Positions 7,399 to 14,524 are shown, counted from the first letter of the stretch. The stretch is 16,934 nt of DNA from JALQUL01 sp964556425 (GCA_964556425.1 CAZKWC010000065.1:1-16934), one strand, 5' to 3'. Translations and numbers: made by a program. Notes: generated by a model from the letters alone, not told the origin.

Positions 7399-8040
7399 TT
7401 AAACCTCATGCGAATCTAAATTCAAAGCCTCACCCCAGGCTAACATTTTAAACTCTTGGCCATCCCAAGTAATGCGGTTGATGACTGCATTAGGAATTAC
7501 CCATGACCTGGGTAAATGCAACTCTACCTTGTTAGCAATACGGTAAATAATATCCATTACCCCGCCATGACTAAAAATGGCAACCGTTTGACCGGCATGA
7601 CGCTGGGCAATTTCTTGCATAAAGGCTTCTATACGGGTTTGTAGTTGGCGCAAAGACTCTCCGTCTTGAGCAGAGAAATCGGGGTCTCGGTCACGCCATA
7701 AACCAAAAGCTTGAGGTAGAAGGCCTTCTATTTCTGAATAGGTTTTACCCTGAAACACCCCAAAATGACGCTCTCTTAATTGGGCGGTTTTGTGTACAGG
7801 TAAATCTTTTAATTGCGCTAAGGGTAGGGCGGTAACCGCTGCTCTAGATAAATCACTAGAGTAGATGGCACTAATAGGCTCCTGAGCCAAGGCCTTGGCC
7901 AAAACATCGGCTTGGGCTAGGCCATTTTGATTAAGGGGAATATCGAGATGACCTTGCATTCGTTTGGCAACATTCCAATCGGTTTCGCCATGACGCAAGG
8001 CCAAGATATGAGTAACAGGTGACTGTGCTTGATTAGACAA
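7399..8040 (-). CDS. histidine phosphatase, phosphoglycerate mutase-like family
   Basis: This 213-aa cytoplasmic protein belongs to the histidine phosphatase superfamily. The catalytic motif is LRHGETDWN with phospho-acceptor H17 and R16. SSDLSRAAVTA (61-71) supplies a second arginine (R66), LRERHFGVFQG (88-98) the acid position, and FSHGGVMD (156-163) the second histidine (H158). It looks like a GpmB/CobC-type phosphatase rather than a glycolytic mutase; the substrate is unknown. The start is a TTG at 8038-8040 that overlaps the last codons of ttcA by 8 bases. No in-frame ATG lies upstream of the RHG motif, so translation is probably coupled to ttcA. Confidence 0.9.
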   Translation of the reverse strand: MSNQAQSPVTHILALRHGETDWNVAKRMQGHLDIPLNQNGLAQADVLAKALAQEPISAIYSSDLSRAAVTALPLAQLKDLPVHKTAQLRERHFGVFQGKTYSEIEGLLPQAFGLWRDRDPDFSAQDGESLRQLQTRIEAFMQEIAQRHAGQTVAIFSHGGVMDIIYRIANKVELHLPRSWVIPNAVINRITWDGQEFKMLAWGEALNLDSHEV

Positions 8041-9001
8041 TTTGAATCACATTAGAAGCAGGTTTTAAAACTGGCAATTCGGGTGTATCAAAACCAATAT
8101 CGCCTTCAGGCTCTTCTTTGCCAGTGGCACAAACCGCTTTAAAATCAAATTGAGCAGAATCAAGTAAATGGGATGGAACCACATTTTGCATAGCCGTGAA
8201 CATATTTTCACGACGGCCTGGCCATTTTTTCTCCCACTCGGACAACATATTAGAAACTTGTTTACGTTGCAAGTTTTCTTGGCTACCGCAGAGTGAGCAA
8301 GGAATAATTGGGAACTCTTTGATTTCGGCCCAGCGGATTAAATCTTTTTCAGCCACATTGGCCAAAGGACGAATCACCACATGGTTGCCATCAGAGCTGA
8401 CCAATTTAGGCGGCATAGCTTTTAACTTGCCAGCAAAAAACAGGTTCAAGAAAAAGGTGTGCAAAATATCATCACGATGATGACCCAAAGCAATTTTGGT
8501 CGCGCCAATTTCATCGGCAACACGATACAAAATACCTCTACGCAAACGGCTGCATAAACTGCAAAGAGTTTTGCCTTCTGGAATAACACGTTTGACAATA
8601 CTATAGGTGTCTTGAGTTTCGATGTGAAACTTAACCCCTAATTTAGTCAGGTATTCGGGCAGAATATGGTCAGGAAAACCAGGTTGTTTTTGGTCTAGAT
8701 TAACTGCAATTAATTCGAAGTTAATAGGGGCACGTGCTTGTAATTTAAGCAAAATATCTAACATGCCGTAGCTGTCTTTACCACCCGACAAACAAACCAT
8801 GACTCGGTCACCCTCTTCGATCATGTTGTAATCGACAATGGCTTGACCGACCTGACGACACAGGCGTTTTTCAAGTTTTAAATTTTCGCGTTGCTCACGG
8901 GCAAGCTTTTTCTTTTCCTGATCAAGCAAATCGGAGTCAGGAGTTTCAGTGGCCAAAGCGGCATCTGTTAGGGGGGTGGGGTCTATCCAAGATGAATTCA
9001 T
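8033..9001 (-). CDS. ttcA: tRNA 2-thiocytidine(32) synthetase
   Basis: TtcA adds sulfur to cytidine 32 of certain tRNAs using ATP and a [4Fe-4S] cluster. The ATP-pyrophosphatase P-loop is CLSGGKDS (70-77). Cluster cysteines are visible at C147 and C150 (TLCSLCSRLRR) and at C235 (IIPCSLCGSQ), matching the three-cysteine pattern of TtcA. ALGHHRDD (171-178) is the second conserved block. At 322 aa it is of usual length, with a charged N-terminal extension. It follows the pterin genes on the same strand after a 114-bp gap with a large hairpin, and it overlaps the phosphatase gene. No good Shine-Dalgarno sequence precedes the ATG. Confidence 0.96.
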   Translation of the reverse strand: MNSSWIDPTPLTDAALATETPDSDLLDQEKKKLAREQRENLKLEKRLCRQVGQAIVDYNMIEEGDRVMVCLSGGKDSYGMLDILLKLQARAPINFELIAVNLDQKQPGFPDHILPEYLTKLGVKFHIETQDTYSIVKRVIPEGKTLCSLCSRLRRGILYRVADEIGATKIALGHHRDDILHTFFLNLFFAGKLKAMPPKLVSSDGNHVVIRPLANVAEKDLIRWAEIKEFPIIPCSLCGSQENLQRKQVSNMLSEWEKKWPGRRENMFTAMQNVVPSHLLDSAQFDFKAVCATGKEEPEGDIGFDTPELPVLKPASNVIQIV

Positions 9002-9035
9002 ACTTAGATTTTACTTGAAATTGATGGTTGTTAAA

Positions 9036-9106
9036 CCAATTAGGTCAAGACAATCAAGGCAAAACAACGTTTGCAGTTTTTACTATTTTGCCCTTGACCC
9101 AATTTG
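9036..9106. other. large imperfect hairpin between the folX-like gene and ttcA
   Basis: GGTCAAG (9043-9049) pairs with CTTGACC (9093-9099). Inside it GGCAAAA (9058-9064) pairs with TTTTGCC (9086-9092), leaving an 8-nt bulge on one side only. Outside, CCAATT (9036-9041) pairs imperfectly with AATTTG (9101-9106). The stem totals about 19 pairs over 71 bases. There is no clean T-tract on the minus strand, so it is not an ordinary terminator. It may be an mRNA-processing or attenuation structure. Confidence 0.5.
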
Positions 9107-9115
9107 ATATTGGAC

Positions 9116-9487
9116 TTACCACTCACCCGCTTGATGCGTAATCGCTACTTCGCAGTCTTCGAAAATTTCTAATTTAGCAATTTTGACTCTTACCCCTTTA
9201 ACACCAGGAATGGCCATAAGGCGTAGGCAGAGTTTACCAATCATACTTTCCAATAAATTAATATGGCGCTCGGTGCAGTCGGCAATAATAATGTCGCGGA
9301 CTTTGCGATAGTCGAGTACCGCAGTAATGTCAGCATCTTCGGGCTGCAAGGGTTGTTCACCCATATTGAGCTCGGCATCTACTTGAATGGGTTGAGGCGT
9401 AATGGTTTCGTGTTTTAAGATGCCTAAATTGGCCTGAAAACGCAGACCTTTAATAGATAAAACTTGGGAGCCAGTGGTTTGTGTCAT
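9116..9487 (-). CDS. FolX-like dihydroneopterin aldolase family protein
   Basis: This 123-aa protein has the small tunnel-fold domain of the FolB/FolX family. By alignment from memory it looks closer to E. coli FolX (dihydroneopterin-triphosphate epimerase) than to FolB: the opening IKGLRF...LGILKHE, the middle VLDYRKVRDII, and the end KIAKLEIFEDCEVAIT. Conserved active-site positions are E27, Y60, E80 and K105, so it should be catalytically competent. It lies 84 bases downstream of a clear FolB paralogue and behind a pteridine reductase-like SDR, which suggests modified pterin (monapterin-type) synthesis. A plain second aldolase remains possible. A small hairpin (9513-9526) sits in its leader, and no good Shine-Dalgarno sequence is seen. 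Confidence 0.82.
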   Translation of the reverse strand: MTQTTGSQVLSIKGLRFQANLGILKHETITPQPIQVDAELNMGEQPLQPEDADITAVLDYRKVRDIIIADCTERHINLLESMIGKLCLRLMAIPGVKGVRVKIAKLEIFEDCEVAITHQAGEW

Positions 9488-9571
9488 AAAAAAATGGGTA
9501 AACGTTTGGGGTAGCTGTTAATACAGCACCGGAATAGGGGTCCATGCTTGCTAAAGCTGGGTAGTGTCACT

Positions 9572-9967
9572 TTAAACAGCCTTTGGCTTCGATTGAATTA
9601 CCTCTACACCTACTGCTTCACAGTCAGGGTAAACATCGGGTTTTTCGGTACTTACTCGCACCAAAACCACCTCTGGATGAGCTAAAAATTCGGCGGCTAA
9701 AGCATCACATAGCGTCTCTTGCAATTGGATATGTTCTTGACCTATTTTAGTGGCAATAATGCGACGCACAAAGTCGTAATCAACCACTTCATTGAGTTGG
9801 TCATGACTTGGGGTAGATAAGGCCATTGGCACATATAAATCCACATTAATAATGACTCTTTGAGGCGCATTTTTTTCGAACTCATGCGCTCCAATATTCA
9901 TAAAAACTTCAATATTGCGCAAAAATAAGCGTCTATGTGATTGTAAAAAGACTAAGTCTAAATTCAT
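9572..9967 (-). CDS. folB: dihydroneopterin aldolase
   Basis: FolB cleaves 7,8-dihydroneopterin to 6-hydroxymethyl-7,8-dihydropterin and glycolaldehyde in folate synthesis. The 131-aa protein shows the expected sites: IGAHEFE (25-31) with E31, VVDYDFVRR (61-69) with Y64, LQETLCDAL (82-90) with E84, and K109 in VSTEKPDVYPDCEAVGVEV. The C-terminal block DCEAVGVEV matches the family. Its ATG overlaps the stop of the upstream SDR as ATGA (9964-9967), so the two are translationally coupled. The active enzyme is expected to be a homo-octamer, as in the family. Which of the two paralogues supplies folate cannot be proven here, but this one is more FolB-like. Confidence 0.9.
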   Translation of the reverse strand: MNLDLVFLQSHRRLFLRNIEVFMNIGAHEFEKNAPQRVIINVDLYVPMALSTPSHDQLNEVVDYDFVRRIIATKIGQEHIQLQETLCDALAAEFLAHPEVVLVRVSTEKPDVYPDCEAVGVEVIQSKPKAV

Positions 9968-10770
9968 TTGGTGTTGTCCTTTAATAAATCATCTACCACA
10001 AACATAATATCTCTAGCACTAGGCACTAAATGTTGACCATTATCAACGGCTAGTGTGGTGCCAGTAATTGATGGGTTACTGGCTAAAAACTCTGCAGTTA
10101 AAGCCACATCCACAGGATTAATCGGTTTTTTTAATAAGTTAGCGCTACTCGCCTTATCAAAATTAGCTTGACTTTGATCGCCACTCAAATACATCAAGCC
10201 TGGCGCCAGCCCACAAACTCTTACTTGAGGAGCTAATGCTTGGGCTTGAAGTTGCACACAACGCTCTAAGGCTAATTTACTGACGGTATAACTAAAATAA
10301 TCAGGATTTAAGTTCATGACTTTTTGATCCAGAATATGCACGACACAAGCATCTTGCCCCTCGGGTGGTGCTAATTGGGTAGCCAAGGCCTTCGCTAAGT
10401 CCATAGGTGCTAACAAATTAACTTTAAGTTGTTGCAGAGCAATTTCCTCAATGTAATCAGTGCCTTGATCGGGTGAAAACATAGAAGCATTATTAATCAC
10501 TGCATGAATAAACCCCCATTGTTGTTGAATTTGCTCCACCATTTCTTGCCTACTTTTTAAGCAAGATAAATCTGCCATAATTGGTGAAGCTTTTATGCCC
10601 TGCTGTTGAAGTTTGTCGCATAATTGCAAGGCAGCTTCTTTAGAGTGTTGGTAATGCAATATTATTTCCCAACCTTTATTAGCAAACTGCTGACAGATTT
10701 CCGCACCTAATCGGTGCGCCCCACCTGTGACTAAAACCCGCTTTTTTAAATGCACTGGTAATTGATTCAT
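9964..10770 (-). CDS. pteridine reductase-like SDR (FolM/PTR1 type)
   Basis: This 268-aa short-chain dehydrogenase has an NAD(P)-binding motif TGGAHRLG (15-22), with the TGxxxRxG form of pteridine reductases rather than the classical TGxxxGxG. The structural NNAS (93-96) is present. The catalytic set is D148, Y161 and K165 (LDQK...YTVSK), with Asp in place of the usual Ser and 13 residues between Asp and Tyr, as in Leishmania PTR1. This points to NADPH-dependent reduction of dihydropterins such as dihydromonapterin or dihydrofolate. The C-terminal TLAVDNGQHL block is typical of SDRs. Overlap with folB and proximity to the FolX-like gene support the role; the substrate is inferred. No Shine-Dalgarno sequence is obvious. 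Confidence 0.88.
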   Translation of the reverse strand: MNQLPVHLKKRVLVTGGAHRLGAEICQQFANKGWEIILHYQHSKEAALQLCDKLQQQGIKASPIMADLSCLKSRQEMVEQIQQQWGFIHAVINNASMFSPDQGTDYIEEIALQQLKVNLLAPMDLAKALATQLAPPEGQDACVVHILDQKVMNLNPDYFSYTVSKLALERCVQLQAQALAPQVRVCGLAPGLMYLSGDQSQANFDKASSANLLKKPINPVDVALTAEFLASNPSITGTTLAVDNGQHLVPSARDIMFVVDDLLKDNTK

Positions 10771-11112
10771 ATAATTGTTAAATAATACCTATAAATAAAA
10801 TTAAATTGGCGTATATTAAGGAAGCTACATCACAATGCTTTTAGTAAGCCCTAACATAAGTGAAGGTGAATTATTTTGTTGTTTTTATCCGTTCATTTTT
10901 TAAAACCCATCATCATTAAGATGGGTAAAAATTCCACCCAATTAGGTTCTGCTAATGTCCTTCTTCAAAACGATTTGGAGTTTGGTTTCAGTTACAGTTT
11001 TCCTTACAAAAGCTAATTGATTTGATCACACAGAAGTTTTTTCGTTTCCAATTATTTTGTTATTTTTCCGCTATTTTTTCTAATTTTTGATTTCCAGTTT
11101 CACTCTCACCCT
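10771..11112. other. divergent promoter region between the SDR and midA-like genes
   Basis: No convincing gene is seen in this 342-bp space. It contains a 7-bp hairpin ACCCATC/GATGGGT (10905-10926) followed by TTTT when read on the minus strand. On plus, a 22-codon open frame (10835-10903) is preceded by AAGGAAG and ends just before that hairpin. The last 80 bases before 11113 are strikingly T/pyrimidine-rich with no Shine-Dalgarno sequence. A TATATT at 10812-10817 could be a -10 box on plus, but its -35 is poor. Promoters for both flanking genes are expected here. Confidence 0.4.
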
Positions 11113-12255
11113 ATGTCGCTCCTTCCCACACCTTCCGTCTTAGTTCCCGCACCTGATAATCAAAACAATCCACTCATGTCCATCATCATGCAGGAAATTG
11201 AAAAACTTGGTGGCTGGATGGGTTTTGACCGTTATATGGAAATGGCACTTTATTATCCTGGCTTGGGTTATTACAGTAGCGGTAGTACCAAATTTGGATT
11301 AATGCCCAGTAGTGGTAGCGACTTTGTCACTTCGCCCGAATTATCCCCTTTGTTTGGCCAATGTTTGGCAAAACAGGTCAATCAGGCCTTGACACAAACC
11401 CAAACGATAGAGGTTTGGGAGTTTGGTGCTGGCTCGGGTGCTTTAGCTAAACAATTATTAGGTCAACTCGAACCTAATGTTCATTATCATATTATTGAAT
11501 TATCGGCCGATTTACAATCAAGGCAGGCAAAAACCCTTGAAAAATATAGCTCTAGAGTGACTTGGCATCAGTCTTTACCCGAGCGTATGGAAGGTGTGGT
11601 GGTAGGCAACGAGGTGCTAGACGCTATGCCGGTGAAGTTATTACAACGCATCGAAAACCAATGGTTTGAGCGTGGCGTGACCATTTATAAAGATGAACTC
11701 AATTTTGCTGACGTTTTAACAGATTTGCGACCACCCATCGATATAAGTGGCAAACATGACTACTTAACCGAGCTGCCCCAACAAGGTATTGCTTTTATTC
11801 GTACTCTGGCCCATCACCTTCAAAAAGGTGCTGCATTTTTTATTGATTATGGCTTCCCAGAGTCTGAGTATTACCATGCACAAAGGCAAATGGGTACTGT
11901 GGTGTGCCATAGGGCCCATCAAGTCGATATGAACCCATTAATAGATCCTGGTCTCAAAGATATTACCGCCCATGTCGATTTTACGGCGATGGCAATGGCT
12001 TGGCAAAATGCGGGCGATGAAATGAATCCCCCCAAAGAATTAGGTACTTTAGGTTATTGCAATCAAGGCCGCTTTTTACTCAATTGTGATATTACCGATT
12101 ATTTAAGCCAAGCCAGCATTCAAGAACAAAATGCCAGCCTCAAACTTTTACAAGAGCATGAAATGGGCGAGCTTTTTAAAGTCATGGGCTTATATGTAGA
12201 TCAAGCATGGGATGCATGTGGATTTATGCAAGGCGATAAATCGCATACACTTTAA
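11113..12255 (+). CDS. MidA/NDUFAF7-family SAM-dependent methyltransferase
   Basis: This 380-aa protein belongs to the DUF185 family of class I methyltransferases, whose mitochondrial member NDUFAF7 methylates an arginine of a complex I subunit. The bacterial substrate is unknown. Signatures are GGWMGFDRYMEMALYYPGLG (33-52, including YYPGLGYY), SDFVTSPELSPLFG (69-82), SAM motif I VWEFGAGSGALA (101-112), GNEVLDAMPV (165-174), and FFIDYGFPESEYY near 245. The C-terminal GYCNQGRFLLNC is also typical. The gene is divergent from the SDR, a pairing seen in other betaproteobacteria from memory. An internal ATG at 11176 could also start translation, but homologues carry an extension here. A pyrimidine-rich leader lacks a ribosome binding site. 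Confidence 0.93.
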   Translation: MSLLPTPSVLVPAPDNQNNPLMSIIMQEIEKLGGWMGFDRYMEMALYYPGLGYYSSGSTKFGLMPSSGSDFVTSPELSPLFGQCLAKQVNQALTQTQTIEVWEFGAGSGALAKQLLGQLEPNVHYHIIELSADLQSRQAKTLEKYSSRVTWHQSLPERMEGVVVGNEVLDAMPVKLLQRIENQWFERGVTIYKDELNFADVLTDLRPPIDISGKHDYLTELPQQGIAFIRTLAHHLQKGAAFFIDYGFPESEYYHAQRQMGTVVCHRAHQVDMNPLIDPGLKDITAHVDFTAMAMAWQNAGDEMNPPKELGTLGYCNQGRFLLNCDITDYLSQASIQEQNASLKLLQEHEMGELFKVMGLYVDQAWDACGFMQGDKSHTL

Positions 12256-12332
12256 AGCAAGTCTAGCCTCCATCCATACGAATCACTTCGTAAGCACTGG
12301 AACTTCTGTGCTAGCCAAATTATGGAGCTTTT

Positions 12333-12527
12333 ATGACTCGTTGGTTATTGGTAATTGGTCTTGCATTATTGTTAATCAACAAATTACCCCCTTTTTTGGG
12401 CAAGTTTGGTATAGGTCGTCTGCCTGGTGATTTTCGTTTTTCTATTTTTGGTAAAGAGTTTTTTCTACCCATAGGAAGTACTGTTTTACTTAGTGTTGTT
12501 GCGGCCATTATTGCAAAATTAGTCTAA
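12333..12527 (+). CDS. DUF2905 small membrane protein
   Basis: This 64-aa protein has two hydrophobic helices (about 4-16 and 47-62) separated by the conserved stretch KFGIGRLPGDFRF followed by PIGST. These are hallmarks of the DUF2905 family. Its function is unknown. GGAG lies seven bases before the ATG. It follows the methyltransferase by 77 bases on the same strand and may be co-transcribed with it; in related genomes, from memory, the two are often adjacent. Confidence 0.9.
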   Translation: MTRWLLVIGLALLLINKLPPFLGKFGIGRLPGDFRFSIFGKEFFLPIGSTVLLSVVAAIIAKLV

Positions 12528-12620
12528 GAGTTTCAAATATAAGTAACAACTGATATCTTGATATTTCTAATTGAGCCCTTATTTCTGTCATAGTTATTTA
12601 CTTTTTATGGTTTCCAACAC

Positions 12621-13085
12621 ATGACAAACACCTCTCACACTGCCACAGAAACTCCAAAATCTCATGTGGTTTGCCCACATTGCAACACCATTAACCGAAT
12701 TGCCAACGACGACTTAAGCAAACAAGTTGAATGTGGTCAATGTCACCAAAACCTATTGCCAGGTCAGTCTATTGCTTTAAATGCAGCTAACTTTGCCAAA
12801 CATACTCAAAAATCTGACCTACCGGTAGTAGTCGATTTTTGGGCACCATGGTGTGGTCCTTGCCGTCAAATGGCGCCCGCCTTTGAACAAGCGGCAGCGC
12901 AACTGAGCGGCAAAGTACAACTGGCCAAACTCAATACCGAAGAGGCACAGGCTATTTCTGGACAATTTGGTATTCGAAGCATACCTACTATGGTGTTGTT
13001 TCAAAACGGCAAAGAAGTGGCTAGGCAATCAGGTGCAATGGGTGCTAGCGATATTGTGCGATGGGCCAATAGCCAAATCAAATAA
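12621..13085 (+). CDS. trxC: thioredoxin 2 with N-terminal zinc ribbon
   Basis: This 154-aa cytoplasmic protein has a zinc ribbon with two CxxC pairs (C18/C21 and C38/C41), followed by a thioredoxin domain. The redox motif is WCGPC with C78 and C81 inside VVDFWAPWCGPC. The cis-proline loop GIRSIPT and the C-terminal VRWANSQIK complete the fold. The ribbon identifies it as TrxC, an oxidative-stress thioredoxin whose zinc centre tunes its redox behaviour. No Shine-Dalgarno sequence precedes the ATG, and a five-codon frame (ATG at 12607) ends across the start as ATGA. Two tandem terminators follow, so it probably closes a transcription unit. Confidence 0.95.
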   Translation: MTNTSHTATETPKSHVVCPHCNTINRIANDDLSKQVECGQCHQNLLPGQSIALNAANFAKHTQKSDLPVVVDFWAPWCGPCRQMAPAFEQAAAQLSGKVQLAKLNTEEAQAISGQFGIRSIPTMVLFQNGKEVARQSGAMGASDIVRWANSQIK

Positions 13086-13194
13086 GCAAACAAGTCCAAG
13101 CTGCTAGCATTTTAGAAGGCTTATTTGGTAACTCGTTTGTCACTCTGGCCTTTGGTTTAAGGTTAGCATTAGAAACTGTAATTAGCTATTATGG

Positions 13195-13223
13195 TGGGGG
13201 CAATACTAAGCCCCCATTGTTTT
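13195..13223 (+). terminator. first terminator downstream of trxC
   Basis: TGGGGGC (13195-13201) pairs perfectly with GCCCCCA (13210-13215 plus A at 13216) around an 8-nt loop, followed by TTGTTTT. The stem is GC-rich and stable, and the T-tract is interrupted once. Confidence 0.75.
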
Positions 13224-13292
13224 GCTAATTTAGGCATAATCACACTCTCAATACCAATAATTGAGTTGTTAGATGCAAGCCCTTTTATTTCT

Positions 13293-13322
13293 CAAGCTGA
13301 ATTTTATTCAGCTTGTTTTTTT
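13293..13322 (+). terminator. second terminator downstream of trxC
   Basis: CAAGCTGAA (13293-13301) pairs perfectly with TTCAGCTTG (13307-13315) around a 5-nt loop, followed by seven T (13316-13322). It ends 18 bases before the preferred start of the ROK gene. That argues against a longer ROK reading frame beginning upstream of it. Confidence 0.92.
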
Positions 13323-13340
13323 GACCTATGCTATTTTATT

Positions 13341-14345
13341 ATGACCTCTACTACTTCTTTTCTTGAGCTCGCCCCGCAACGCCTAAGCCCTGGCGCGGCT
13401 CCTTGTGCTTGTGTTGATGTAGGTGGTACCAAAGTAGCGATTGCTATTGCCACCTCTAACGGCATTTTAGGAAAAGTCATAGAACCTACTGCGACTTCTG
13501 GTCCGCAAGATGCGCTTGGCCAACAAATTGTCCGTATGGTGGCACAAAGTTGTGAGTTAGCAGGAGTTGACCGACAAAGCGTGCAAAAAGTGGGAGTTTC
13601 ATCATGTGGGCCATTTATTAAAACTCCACAGGGCATTGAATTAGCAGCCCCCAATATTTGTGGTGGTTTGGCTGGTAAAGCTCGCGGTTTGCCTAATGAT
13701 TGGCCAAGTGCGATTTTAGAAGCTCCCCTAAGGGCGGCATTTCAAAGTGTGAGAGTGGCCAATGATGGGGTTGGTGCATTAGAAGCCGAGCGTCGCTGGG
13801 GTGCTTTACAAGATGCAAATGGCAAAGGTTTAGACAATTGTGCCTATGTAACCTGGAGTACTGGCATTGGCGCTGGGCTTTGTATTGACGGGGTAGTTTT
13901 GCAAGGAAAAAATGGTAATGCAGGTCATGCAGGTCATAGCTTTGCCAGTAGCAATAACGATGCTTTATGTGGATGTGGCTCGATTGGTGATGTGGAAGCT
14001 TTAGTAGCAGGTAACGCTATTCCTAGGCGTTTTGGTCATTTAGGTTACCAAGATGCGGCGGCTTTGTTTAATGCCTACCGAGCCGGTCAAAATCAAGCTC
14101 AAACCATTGTCGAAGAGCTCTGTGACATCATGGGTCGAATGATGTTTAACTTAATTGCGATTGGCGATATTTCTAAAATTAGTGTGGGTGGCAGCGTGTT
14201 TTGGCATAACCAAGATATTTTGTTAGAACCTTTACGCCGTCATGCACTTAGTCGTCTGCCCTCTTTAACCAACACAGTAGAAATTGTGCCGGCTGGTTTA
14301 GGCGAAAAAGTTGGCGATTTTGCCGCTTTAGCCTTGGTAGCCTAA
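13341..14345 (+). CDS. ROK-family sugar kinase, NanK-like
   Basis: This 334-aa protein (start 13341) has the ATP-binding CVDVGGTK (24-31), catalytic Asp in VANDGVGALEAE (D142), the phosphate loop WSTGIGAGL (172-180) and a late VGGSVF. The sugar-binding motif reads GHAGHS (H196-x2-H199) instead of the usual ExGH. E. coli NanK (N-acetylmannosamine kinase) has the same Glu-to-His change as I recall it, so an N-acyl sugar is a plausible substrate. The zinc motif is CGCGSIGDVE: two cysteines (C210, C212) remain, but the usual third Cys is Asp217. The open frame extends back to 13191, but that region contains a strong terminator, so the ATG at 13341 is preferred. There is no clear Shine-Dalgarno sequence, and no sialic-acid genes lie nearby. 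Confidence 0.88.
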   Translation: MTSTTSFLELAPQRLSPGAAPCACVDVGGTKVAIAIATSNGILGKVIEPTATSGPQDALGQQIVRMVAQSCELAGVDRQSVQKVGVSSCGPFIKTPQGIELAAPNICGGLAGKARGLPNDWPSAILEAPLRAAFQSVRVANDGVGALEAERRWGALQDANGKGLDNCAYVTWSTGIGAGLCIDGVVLQGKNGNAGHAGHSFASSNNDALCGCGSIGDVEALVAGNAIPRRFGHLGYQDAAALFNAYRAGQNQAQTIVEELCDIMGRMMFNLIAIGDISKISVGGSVFWHNQDILLEPLRRHALSRLPSLTNTVEIVPAGLGEKVGDFAALALVA

Positions 14346-14486
14346 CAAGCCTTTTGCAAAACTTAAAGACATACCAACACAAAGAAATTGGAATGGGCAA
14401 CTAAGCAGATATTGCCATAAGCTTTTTTAATTGAAATATAAGCAATCTCTGCAGGCCCTAGCGTTTTGTAGAGATTCATTCAACTA

Positions 14487-14524
14487 ATGGTTTTGTCACA
14501 TAAGTGACAAGGCCATTTTTTTTT
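14487..14524 (+). terminator. rho-independent terminator of the ROK gene
   Basis: ATGGTTTTGTCAC (14487-14499) pairs along all 13 positions, including two G-T wobbles, with GTGACAAGGCCAT (14504-14516) around the loop ATAA. Eight T follow (14517-14524). It starts about 140 bases after the ROK stop codon; the stretch between shows no gene. Confidence 0.93.

Noticed and set aside
12282..12295. ACGAA-TCAC-TTCGT hairpin between the methyltransferase and DUF2905 genes as a terminator
   Set aside because: The stem is only 5 bp and there is no T-tract; co-transcription is more likely.
13085..13225. 46-codon open frame directly after trxC (…LFGNSFVTLAFGLRLAL…) that could be a gene remnant or frameshifted tail
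   Set aside because: No start codon, not recognisable, and trxC already has a complete C-terminus; a stop-free stretch of this length is not rare.
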